This document shows, piece after piece, positions 23,518-29,780 of a stretch of 42,976 nt of DNA. The position numbers and the translations under genes are program-made. Source of the DNA: RGIG4708 sp045538875 (GTDB taxonomy: Bacteria > Bacillota > Clostridia > UMGS1810); assembly GCA_045538875.1 (NCBI GenBank), contig JAZQEG010000027.1:1-42976 (forward strand). The letters run 5' to 3'. Positions within the stretch are counted from its first letter, which is position 1. Every line of letters begins with the position of its first letter. The notes under the pieces were generated by a model that saw nothing but the letters and a program-made list of their open reading frames with translations, had not been told where the DNA came from and did not search any database.

Positions 23518-24699
23518 ATGAAAGGAAGTATCAGAAGAAAGGGAAAAACATGGTCGTATCGGGTGTATGTGAGCACAGTTGACGGTCAGAACAAACAAAT
23601 CGAAAAAGGCGGTTTCAAAACTAAAAAGGATGCAGAACTTGCACTAACGAAGTTTGTAAATGACTATGAGGAAACGGGTGTTTATCCTGAAAACAAGAAG
23701 ATAACCTTTAATGAGGTTTATGAAGAGTTTATTGAACTTGAGGGTAAACTGACAAGAGCTTATGCAACGCTAAAAAAGTATGATTCTATGTATCGGAATC
23801 ATTTTAAACCTGCCTTCGGTGATTTCTATATGTATGCGGTTACACAAAAAGCTCTTGAAAGATTTGTAAATGAAAAGAGTGAAAAATACAGCGAGGAATT
23901 TGTAAAGGGATTATTCAAAACGTTAAAATGCATTTTTGATTATGCCTACAGAAAAAGATATATGAAACACAACATCTTTGACGATGTTCTTCCACCACCT
24001 GATCCAAGGCATGTTGGTGAGATTAAAGTTTATACACCGGATGAATTATCTGTTATGTATAAACGACTTGAAAGCACAAATGTAAGAATACCATTCTACA
24101 TTGCCCTCAATACCGGACTTAGAGAAAGCGAATGTATGGGGCTTAGATGGAATGATGTAAACTTTGAAAAGAGAACGATAAGTGTTAACAAACAACTTTT
24201 GTATCAGGATAGGAAATGGTGCTTCTGCCCACTTAAAACCAAGAACTCTTATAGAACCATAAACATATCAGATAACTTCGTGAAATTCTTAAAGGAATTA
24301 AAAGAACAACAAATAAAAAATAAGAACCTCTATGGCGGGGGATATAAAAGAAACTTTGTCACCGAAAGACTTCATAAGAATAAAGAAAACTATATTGAGG
24401 TGAATGACTTAATCAATGTAAAAGAAAATGGTGAGATGCTGACGCATAACAGTATTAAATTTTTAGCAAGAATAATAAGAGATGATTTACATATACCCTT
24501 TAAGTTTCATAATCTTCGTCATACATACGCAACTATATTAGCAGAAAGCGGAATAAGTCCACGATATGTACAAGAAATGTTAGGGCACTCGAAACTTGAA
24601 TTCACATTGAAGTATTATACACACATAACCGGGCATATGGCAGACATGGCGAGAATGGCGATAGATGACGTACTTTCAAACTTACAACTAAATAAGTAA
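23518..24699 (+). CDS. int: Tyrosine recombinase / integrase (Tn916-Int-like)
   Basis: A 393-residue phage/ICE-type integrase. The N-terminal 50 residues (RRKGKTWSYRVYVST, GGFKTKKDAELAL) form the three-stranded AP2-like arm-binding domain. A SAM-like core-binding domain covers about 65-155, and the catalytic domain about 170-380. Catalytic residues visible: Arg202 (NTGLRESE), a Lys near 240, His331 and Arg334 (HNLRHTYAT), His357 (LGHSK) and the nucleophile Tyr367 (YYTHI). SD AGGAGG is 8 nt upstream. It sits immediately inside the left end, as usual, and probably directs insertion into the rubrerythrin 3' end. Confidence 0.95.
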   Translation: MKGSIRRKGKTWSYRVYVSTVDGQNKQIEKGGFKTKKDAELALTKFVNDYEETGVYPENKKITFNEVYEEFIELEGKLTRAYATLKKYDSMYRNHFKPAFGDFYMYAVTQKALERFVNEKSEKYSEEFVKGLFKTLKCIFDYAYRKRYMKHNIFDDVLPPPDPRHVGEIKVYTPDELSVMYKRLESTNVRIPFYIALNTGLRESECMGLRWNDVNFEKRTISVNKQLLYQDRKWCFCPLKTKNSYRTINISDNFVKFLKELKEQQIKNKNLYGGGYKRNFVTERLHKNKENYIEVNDLINVKENGEMLTHNSIKFLARIIRDDLHIPFKFHNLRHTYATILAESGISPRYVQEMLGHSKLEFTLKYYTHITGHMADMARMAIDDVLSNLQLNK

Positions 24700-24722
24700 T
24701 TATAATTATATGTATAATTAAC

Positions 24723-24751
24723 TTGACAAAAGTAATTACTTTTGATACAAT
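24723..24751 (+). promoter_or_regulatory. Promoter with embedded 18-bp palindromic operator
   Basis: TTGACA (24723-24728), 17-bp spacer, TACAAT (24746-24751). The perfect palindrome CAAAAGTAATTACTTTTG (24727-24744) fills the spacer and overlaps the -35, an ideal repressor site for the small protein encoded directly downstream. Confidence 0.8.
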
Positions 24752-24786
24752 AATGATGGTGTATTGCATAAGGGAGGTGCTACCTA

Positions 24787-24984
24787 GTGGCTCATAAGAA
24801 AAAAAAGATTGCTATTGACTTTCATCCGATAACAGAGTTTTTACGTGGACAAGCATCTAAAATTTTTGATGATGTGGTTAATGAAGATAAAGTCGTCATA
24901 GTTAATAAACATAGTAAACCTCATAATGTTATTATTTCATACGAGCGTTATGTGAGGTTGCTAAATGAAGATGCGGACATTTAG
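24787..24984 (+). CDS. Phd/YefM-like antitoxin or regulator (no partner toxin adjacent)
   Basis: A 65-residue protein starting at GTG, supported by GGGAGGTG 7 nt upstream. The part IFDDVVNEDKVVIVNK, then HSKPHNVIISYERYVRLL, follows the Phd/YefM pattern (...V...viItk.gkP.avi.sye.Y..L). Such proteins dimerise, bind palindromes in their own promoter and neutralise a toxin. No toxin gene follows; the next gene, 70 nt on, is the nuclease part of an RM system. A palindrome within its promoter suggests autoregulation. It may act as a controller of the RM genes, but that is inference. Assignment is from a short sequence, so moderate confidence. Confidence 0.6.
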   Translation: MAHKKKKIAIDFHPITEFLRGQASKIFDDVVNEDKVVIVNKHSKPHNVIISYERYVRLLNEDADI

Positions 24985-25054
24985 TTAATGCAAAAGCAAT
25001 AAGAATTGTTTGGACATTATATTTCATATAGATAAAAGAAAGGATGTAACTAAA

Positions 25055-25657
25055 ATGGCAAAGAAAAAAATTGAAATGAAAAAAGATATTTTAGATAAAG
25101 TGTTAAATGATATTTATATGCCGACGTATTCGAAGGAAATAGTAAACAAAAATCTTGAAGAGGATGTAGATGATTGTGTTAAAAAAATTCTAGAGCCTAT
25201 TTTTGGTAGTTGTGTTACAGGAAAGAAGACGGGCAATAAAAGTATTGATACCAAAATTCCGGCTTGGCATGGTGAAACAGGTTCAGGTAAGCCTGATGTT
25301 ATGATATATAATTACTTTGGCGATAATGAAATCTCATTAATCATCGAAGATAAGAACTTTACATCACCAGAAGACCCAACTCCGCAGGCAATACATTATG
25401 CAGGAGTAGGAAATATTATAAAAAAACCTATAAGAGTAATTATTGGGAATGCTCCTTCAAAAAAAATTGATGTTAAGGTATTAACAATGGAAGGTTATAA
25501 ATCTCTTGTCCTCAATGGATCTAAGGTAGAAGGTTTTATTGGGAAAGAAATGCTGGAGCTTATATATAGTAATCCTAACATAAATGAATTTGTATTAACG
25601 GAATTTGTTGAAAAAAATTTACACAAAAAGATTTTCACAATATTATTAACAAATTAA
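25055..25657 (+). CDS. HsdR_N-type PD-(D/E)xK nuclease domain, N-terminal part of a frameshifted RM protein
   Basis: 200 residues with the HsdR N-terminal nuclease pattern: a KPDVMIYNY strand (Asp81), then ISLIIEDKN (Glu98-Asp99-Lys100) and a following QAIHYA motif (Gln111), as in type I and BcgI-like restriction nucleases. SD AAAGGATG lies upstream of the ATG at 25055. The final residues (IFTILLTN) look unlike a natural end. Moving to the -1 frame within 25612-25657 continues as FHNIINKLKTLYRQIPEIQ and on without a stop into the methylase. The likely original product is one protein of about 814 residues covering 25055-27495. Confidence 0.75.
   Translation: MAKKKIEMKKDILDKVLNDIYMPTYSKEIVNKNLEEDVDDCVKKILEPIFGSCVTGKKTGNKSIDTKIPAWHGETGSGKPDVMIYNYFGDNEISLIIEDKNFTSPEDPTPQAIHYAGVGNIIKKPIRVIIGNAPSKKIDVKVLTMEGYKSLVLNGSKVEGFIGKEMLELIYSNPNINEFVLTEFVEKNLHKKIFTILLTN
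25612..25630 (+). other. Frameshift site between nuclease and methylase
   Basis: The -1 frame is open from 25612. Two A-rich heptamers in the upstream frame, A AAA AAT (25612-25618) and C AAA AAG (25624-25630), could allow slippage. Equally, loss of one A from either run would explain the split. Confidence 0.65.
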
Positions 25658-25740
25658 AAACACTATATCGACAAATTCCGGAAATTCAGAATAATGATGA
25701 TTTATCAATTAATTTTACTGTTTCGTTTATTGCATTAAAA

Positions 25741-27495
25741 ATGATTATGGAAAAACAGAAGAAAAAGTGGGATGATATAACTAATCCCGATGATATTAAA
25801 AATGAAGTAGATAAAATTATTGGCAGAAAAGCTAATTCTACTTTAAAGAAAAAATATCAAGATATTTTTATAATGGTAGATAAAGATGATAATGTTAAGT
25901 TTAATTTTAAAAACATTATAGATGCCATAGATATTAGAGAAAATGGTGAAGATATTATACCCGAAAAGTCTGTCTTAATGGGCATTCATAGTAGCTTGAG
26001 CGAAATTCCAGAAAAAGATTTATCAATTGATTTGTTTGGAGAAGTTTATGAATGTTTGGCAAGTAAAAAGACAAAATCTGTATTGGGTGAATATTTTACA
26101 AGGAGACATATCATTCAAGCCATTGTTCGAATGTTTTTTTCTGAAGATGACATCCAAAATATTGTAGAATACAAAAAAGCAATCGGAGACCCTGCTTGCG
26201 GTACAGGTGGCTTTTTAACCGAAAGTTTTAAATATATAAAAGATTATTGCGAAAAAGAAAGACCCGAATTGGATATAACTGACTTGGCGAGTAAAATTAT
26301 GATTGGATACGACATTAATGCAAATAGCATTGGTAGAACCAGGGTGAACATGACACTTGCTGGCGATGGCTTTTCTGATATTCAACGATATAATACACTC
26401 TCTACTCCATGGTATAATAAGAACAGCGGTACTGGTTTAAAAAAAGACATAGATTATATTTTAACAAATGTACCCTATGGGAAAGGAGACATCGCTATTT
26501 CAGATCCAAATAGCATGGATGAGTTCTTAAAATCAAATAATAACAAACGCTTAGAATTAAATTTTGTTATTAGAATTATAGATATGCTAAAAAAAGGCGG
26601 CAGAGCTGCTATTATTGTTCCGGAAGGCTTATTAGAAGCGCCCACTCTTGCTCCTTTCAGAGAGTTTTTACTTAAACAATGTAAATTAACGACTATAATT
26701 TCGTTGCCTAAGTTTGCTTTTGCTCCTTATACAAAATGGAAAACGTATGTAATATTTATTGAGAAAAGAAGTACTCCTCTATCTAATATCGATGAAATAA
26801 TAGCAAAAAACGAAAAAATCTGGTGTTATATAGTTGATAATGATGGATATGCAAATTCAGACAAAAGATTTCCTACAGCTTTAAAAGATGCAAATGGAAA
26901 ATGGTTACATGACGAATTACAATCATATATAGATAAAGATGGAATTAAGAGATCTTCAAAAATAGAGCAGGCATTTGAAACCAAGTTAGAGGATGATAAA
27001 CAGTCATACTTTAATGAGTGGAATGAAGAAATTAAAGGAAAAAAGTGCGGGTTTATTACAATACATGATATCACAGAGAAGAAGATACAACAATATAAAG
27101 TATTAACTGCAAAAGAAGTAACAAGTAAATTAAAAAACGAAGCAGATAATCAAACAATGCTTAATGATGAAGATTATTCAATTTTAACTTCATATTTAAA
27201 ACTGGGCAAAAGGGGTTATGCTGTGAAAAAAGAGGATTATATTGAGAATGGACAACTCAAAGAAGATATGACACCAATATTTGAGGGACTTCAAATGGAG
27301 TATGATTCTGAAAACAATAGGTATTATGATTTAAATCAAGAAGAACTAATATATGCTTTACCGCTGATTCCAGAGAAATATTTCAGAAAAAAAGAAGTTG
27401 AGATTATTAAATTAGAGCAATTAGTTTTAAAAGTTGAAGAAATTGAAAAAAGTTTAAAAGCATTATTTGGTGGTGAAAAAAATGAAGATAAGTGA
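25741..27495 (+). CDS. N6-adenine DNA methyltransferase (HsdM/type IIG-like), frameshifted from its nuclease domain
   Basis: A methyltransferase region of 584 residues. SAM-binding motif I is GDPACGTGGFLTESF (about 149-163) and catalytic motif IV is LTNVPYG (Asn243 to Tyr246), a variant of NPPY with Val for the first Pro. The N-terminal helical part (SVLGEYFTRRHIIQAI) is typical of HsdM and BcgIA-like enzymes. No SD precedes the first ATGs (25741, 25747), and coding potential in this frame begins near 25612, so it probably depends on the upstream nuclease frame. It overlaps the specificity gene by 14 nt. The product would methylate adenine at the site chosen by the HsdS-like subunit. Confidence 0.85.
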   Translation: MIMEKQKKKWDDITNPDDIKNEVDKIIGRKANSTLKKKYQDIFIMVDKDDNVKFNFKNIIDAIDIRENGEDIIPEKSVLMGIHSSLSEIPEKDLSIDLFGEVYECLASKKTKSVLGEYFTRRHIIQAIVRMFFSEDDIQNIVEYKKAIGDPACGTGGFLTESFKYIKDYCEKERPELDITDLASKIMIGYDINANSIGRTRVNMTLAGDGFSDIQRYNTLSTPWYNKNSGTGLKKDIDYILTNVPYGKGDIAISDPNSMDEFLKSNNNKRLELNFVIRIIDMLKKGGRAAIIVPEGLLEAPTLAPFREFLLKQCKLTTIISLPKFAFAPYTKWKTYVIFIEKRSTPLSNIDEIIAKNEKIWCYIVDNDGYANSDKRFPTALKDANGKWLHDELQSYIDKDGIKRSSKIEQAFETKLEDDKQSYFNEWNEEIKGKKCGFITIHDITEKKIQQYKVLTAKEVTSKLKNEADNQTMLNDEDYSILTSYLKLGKRGYAVKKEDYIENGQLKEDMTPIFEGLQMEYDSENNRYYDLNQEELIYALPLIPEKYFRKKEVEIIKLEQLVLKVEEIEKSLKALFGGEKNEDK

Positions 27496-28531
27496 TATTT
27501 TTTACATTAATCAAGGACATCAAATAACTGATGAAGAGATATATACAGCAACGGGAACCATTCCTATATTAACAGCGAACAATGAAATTAAAGGATATGG
27601 AAAAACTTCTATAGTAACCTCGGAATTTTTACCCTGTTTAACATATCCTTCAAAAGCATTTACGGGAGAAATTTTTGTGCAAACAGAATTGTTTGATGCA
27701 AATAACACAGCAGTCTTGATTCCAAAAGAAAAATATAGGACTGAAATGAATTTGCAATACTTTGCAATTGCAATGGGAAAGCTTTTCTTGAATTATCTAT
27801 CATCAGAAAGTCAAGTGAGTTATTTAAGCAAAGAAACTCTTTCTAATATAGAAATTACATATCCGTTTCCATTGTTGGAAGAGCAAAATCAAGTTGTAAT
27901 ACAATATAAAAAACTCGAAAGATTAAAACGGGATATATCAAGAATAATAGATAATATAAAAAGTCTATATTCATATGAGTTACAATTATCAAAATGTATT
28001 ACACTCCCCATGGCTAAAATTGCGCTTCTTAACAAAGGGTCGAATAAGGTCAGTGAAGAAATGATATATAAAAATAATGATCCGCAGGGTATACCTGTAT
28101 ATTCTTCAGCGACAGAAAATGATGGGCTTATGGGAAAAGTCACAGAAGAGGTTTACGAAAAATTTCACAAACAAGGGCATGCAGAGGAGCTTACATGGAC
28201 TACAAATGGTTATGCAGGTAAGGTTTTTTTTAGAGATTCTAAATATCTTTATTCCGAAAAATGTGGAAGAATCGTAGTCAGAGAACAATATTTAGAGAAG
28301 ATATTACCTCAATATTTATGTATCATCCTCAATCAAATTACATACAAATATAAAACAGCCGAATCCAATAATGGTAAATTGGATATTATACATATGGAGA
28401 AAATTCCTGTTGATATACCAATAGATGATAGAGGAGAAGTTGATGTTTTAACGCAAAAAAAGGTGATTGAATTATATCAAAAAATAGAGGCTATTGAAGA
28501 TAGCCTTGAGCTAATACGAAATGAAATATAA
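27482..28531 (+). CDS. hsdS: Type I-like restriction specificity subunit (HsdS-like)
   Basis: A 349-residue protein with two target-recognition halves. Half 1 (about 1-165) begins MKISDIFYINQG and ends LSNIEITYPFPLLEEQNQVV plus a helix. Half 2 begins near LPMAKIALLNKGSN and contains IPVYSSATENDGLMG and NGYAGKVFFRD. Each half ends in a helix forming the conserved spacer. It would direct the methylase/nuclease to a bipartite DNA site. ATG at 27482 is preferred (GGTGGTG 6 nt upstream), giving a 14-nt overlap with the methylase stop. The size matches the separate S subunit of BcgI-like type IIB systems. Confidence 0.85.
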   Translation: MKISDIFYINQGHQITDEEIYTATGTIPILTANNEIKGYGKTSIVTSEFLPCLTYPSKAFTGEIFVQTELFDANNTAVLIPKEKYRTEMNLQYFAIAMGKLFLNYLSSESQVSYLSKETLSNIEITYPFPLLEEQNQVVIQYKKLERLKRDISRIIDNIKSLYSYELQLSKCITLPMAKIALLNKGSNKVSEEMIYKNNDPQGIPVYSSATENDGLMGKVTEEVYEKFHKQGHAEELTWTTNGYAGKVFFRDSKYLYSEKCGRIVVREQYLEKILPQYLCIILNQITYKYKTAESNNGKLDIIHMEKIPVDIPIDDRGEVDVLTQKKVIELYQKIEAIEDSLELIRNEI

Positions 28532-28568
28532 TGAAGTCTTTTATCGCATAAAGTTAAAAACTCTTTCC

Positions 28569-28597
28569 TTGCATTTTTCTACAAAATGTGCTATAAT
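28569..28597 (+). promoter_or_regulatory. Rightward promoter near the right end of the element
   Basis: TTGCAT (28569-28574), 17-bp spacer, TATAAT (28592-28597) with an extended TGC. Integrated, it reads into the displaced rbr end. In a circular form it would read across the joined att site toward int. Confidence 0.6.
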
Positions 28598-28627
28598 AAG
28601 ACTATAAAACAGATGCAACGACAATCT

Positions 28628-28664
28628 GTGGGCAAAAAATTCTTGTGGGCAAACGGTGGGCAAA
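28628..28664 (+). repeat. Three GTGGGCAAA direct repeats, candidate integrase arm sites
   Basis: GTGGGCAAA occurs at 28628-28636, 28645-28653 and 28656-28664, about 80 nt inside the right end. The GGGCAAA core recurs at 23363-23369 at the left end. Arm-type binding repeats at element ends are expected for Tn916-like integrases. Confidence 0.6.
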
Positions 28665-28719
28665 TTAAGTGCCAAGAGCTTGCAAACCCGCATAAATAAA
28701 GGCGTTCTGATTGGATTTC

Positions 28720-28779
28720 TGTGACGAAGCTCGCCACGGCAAAGGTTTAGAGGGTCTTTTAAAGAGATACTTTGGCTAA
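28720..28779 (+). pseudogene. Displaced rubrerythrin 3' end (attR)
   Basis: A 19-codon fragment plus stop encodes CDEARHGKGLEGLLKRYFG, the C-terminus of a rubrerythrin with no upstream gene. It matches the end of rbr at 23159-23218. The part right of about 28751 should be the original chromosomal end of rbr, and the part left of it element DNA. Confidence 0.8.
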
Positions 28780-28783
28780 TATC

Positions 28784-28816
28784 AAAAAACGCACTGCAAA
28801 AGCAGTGCGTTTTTAT
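28784..28816 (+). terminator. Probable original terminator of rbr
   Basis: A 13-bp stem AAAAACGCACTGC/GCAGTGCGTTTTT with loop AAAA. It lies 5 nt after the displaced rbr stop, so it likely terminated rbr before integration. Confidence 0.85.
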
Positions 28817-28875
28817 TTTAGCAAACAAAAAAGAGCACCTTTAGTGCTCTTTTTGTTTGGCTGGGCTAGAAGGAC
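28811..28875 (-). repeat. Duplicate of tRNA-Gln 3' end plus its terminator
   Basis: This 65-nt stretch matches 29015-29079 at 62 of 65 positions. It contains the terminator hairpin around GAGCAC/GTGCTC and the last 18 nt of tRNA-Gln including CCA (minus strand), then diverges. It is not a functional tRNA gene. Confidence 0.8.
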
Positions 28876-29014
28876 ATCATATTGCTTCGCAATCTGAACT
28901 GCTGCGTCGACCCAAAGGCTTTCTGCCTTTCGGTACCCGACTTGCAACTGATCGCTAAAAATATGCCACAGGCATATTTTATTTACGCGCTCAGCCTTCT
29001 CAAGGTTCGAGTCC
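28876..29014. repeat. Structured 139-nt insert between tRNA-Gln 3' ends
   Basis: Contains hairpins TTGC-TTC-GCAA, AAAGGC/GCCTTT (28914-28930) and AAAATATGCC-ACA-GGCATATTTT (28958-28980). Its right end carries GGTTCGAGTCC, an inverted copy of the tRNA-Gln T-arm region. No gene is seen. It may be a short palindromic repeat or the remnant of an element once inserted at the tRNA. Confidence 0.55.
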
Positions 29015-29025
29015 TTTTATTTTAA

Positions 29026-29063
29026 CAAACAAAAAAGAGCACCCTTTGTGCTCTTTTTGTTTG
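29026..29063 (-). terminator. Terminator of the tRNA cluster
   Basis: The stem CAAACAAAAAGAGCAC type with GTGCTCTTTTTGTTTG has one bulged A. On the minus strand the T-rich arm follows tRNA-Gln(CUG) immediately. Confidence 0.8.
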
Positions 29064-29138
29064 GCTGGGCTAGAAGGACTCGAACCTCCGAAATGCCGGA
29101 ATCAGAATCCGGTGCCTTACCAACTTGGCGATAGCCCA
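29062..29138 (-). tRNA. tRNA-Gln (CUG)
   Basis: Acceptor TGGGCTA/TAGCCCA, anticodon loop TTCTGAT (CTG) and T-loop GTTCGAG; CCA is encoded. Last gene of the cluster. Confidence 0.95.
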
Positions 29139-29169
29139 ATATCTGCCCAATGTGTTGATAAGAAAAAAA

Positions 29170-29245
29170 TGGTGAGCCATCCGCGACTCGAACGCGGGAC
29201 ACCTTGATTAAAAGTCAAGTGCTCTGCCGACTGAGCTAATGGCCC
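29170..29245 (-). tRNA. tRNA-Lys (UUU)
   Basis: Acceptor GGGCCAT/ATGGCTC, anticodon loop CTTTTAA (TTT), CCA encoded; 76 nt. Confidence 0.96.
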
Positions 29246-29270
29246 ATAAAGTAAATGTATTAAAAGGTTT

Positions 29271-29348
29271 TGGCTGGGCTGGCAGGATTCGAACCTACGA
29301 AATGCCAGAATCAAAATCTGGTGCCTTAACCGGCTTGGCTACAGCCCA
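29271..29348 (-). tRNA. tRNA-Gln (UUG)
   Basis: Acceptor TGGGCTG/CAGCCCA, anticodon loop TTTTGAT (TTG), CCA encoded. Confidence 0.95.
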
Positions 29349-29363
29349 ATACAGAAAATATAG

Positions 29364-29440
29364 TGGGGTGGGTAGTCGGATTCGAACCGACGACCTCTAG
29401 AACCACAATCTAGCGCTCTAACCAACTGAACTATACCCAC
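29364..29440 (-). tRNA. tRNA-His (GUG)
   Basis: Acceptor GTGGGTA/TACCCAC with discriminator C, anticodon loop TTGTGGT (GTG), CCA encoded. G at 29441 is the encoded G-1 typical of tRNA-His. Confidence 0.96.
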
Positions 29441-29450
29441 CAGACTTACT

Positions 29451-29527
<77 letters not shown>

Positions 29528-29534
29528 ATAGTGA

Positions 29535-29609
29535 TGGAGCGGGTGATGGGAATCGAACCCACACAATCAGCTTGGAAGGCTGAGATTCTAGCCATTGAAC
29601 TACACCCGC
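29535..29609 (-). tRNA. tRNA-Gly (UCC)
   Basis: Acceptor GCGGGTG/CACCCGC, anticodon loop CTTCCAA (TCC), CCA encoded. First gene of the cluster after the promoter. Confidence 0.96.
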
Positions 29610-29638
29610 ATGTTCGTTCAACAACTGACGACTTGATT

Positions 29639-29667
29639 ATTATATCAGCAATATTTGGTTTTGTCAA
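29639..29667 (-). promoter_or_regulatory. Perfect consensus promoter of the tRNA cluster
   Basis: Minus strand TTGACA (29662-29667), exactly 17 bp, TATAAT (29639-29644), 30 nt upstream of tRNA-Gly. Both hexamers match consensus, as expected for stable RNA genes. Confidence 0.9.
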
Positions 29668-29745
29668 CACTTTTTTAAAATTTTTGCAAAATATTTTGCA
29701 AAAATTGCCCATAATTTCCACATTTTTAAAAATGTTTAAAATCTG

Positions 29746-29770
29746 ACGGTGCAAAAGCATTTTGCACCGT
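29746..29770 (-). terminator. Hairpin terminator after the AI-2E family gene
   Basis: A perfect 11-bp stem ACGGTGCAAAA/TTTTGCACCGT with a 3-nt loop. On the minus strand it is followed by CAGATTTT, a weak T-run. Confidence 0.7.
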
Positions 29771-29780
29771 GCATCTAATA

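Larger units (their letters stand above)
23182..28751 (+). mobile_element. Integrative element of about 5.6 kb in the rubrerythrin gene
   Basis: Bounded by a duplicated rubrerythrin 3' end. Contents in order: tyrosine integrase, Phd-like small protein, HsdR_N nuclease domain, N6-adenine methylase, HsdS-like subunit, a rightward promoter and direct repeats at the right end. No relaxase, replication or structural phage genes are seen, so it is an RM-carrying genomic island that probably needs help to move between cells. Its genes are clearly richer in A+T than the flanking host genes, which supports recent acquisition. Confidence 0.8.

Noticed and set aside
24787..24984. The 65-residue protein as an excisionase
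   Set aside because: It lies downstream of int rather than upstream, and its VVIVNKHSKP...SYERY pattern fits Phd/YefM better than the basic Xis family.
28541..28828. 95-residue minus-strand frame at the right end of the element
   Set aside because: It runs through the att site, repeats and a terminator hairpin and has no SD.
28859..28875. A second tRNA-Gln gene
   Set aside because: Only the 3' 18 nt are present; the T-arm, anticodon and D arms are missing.
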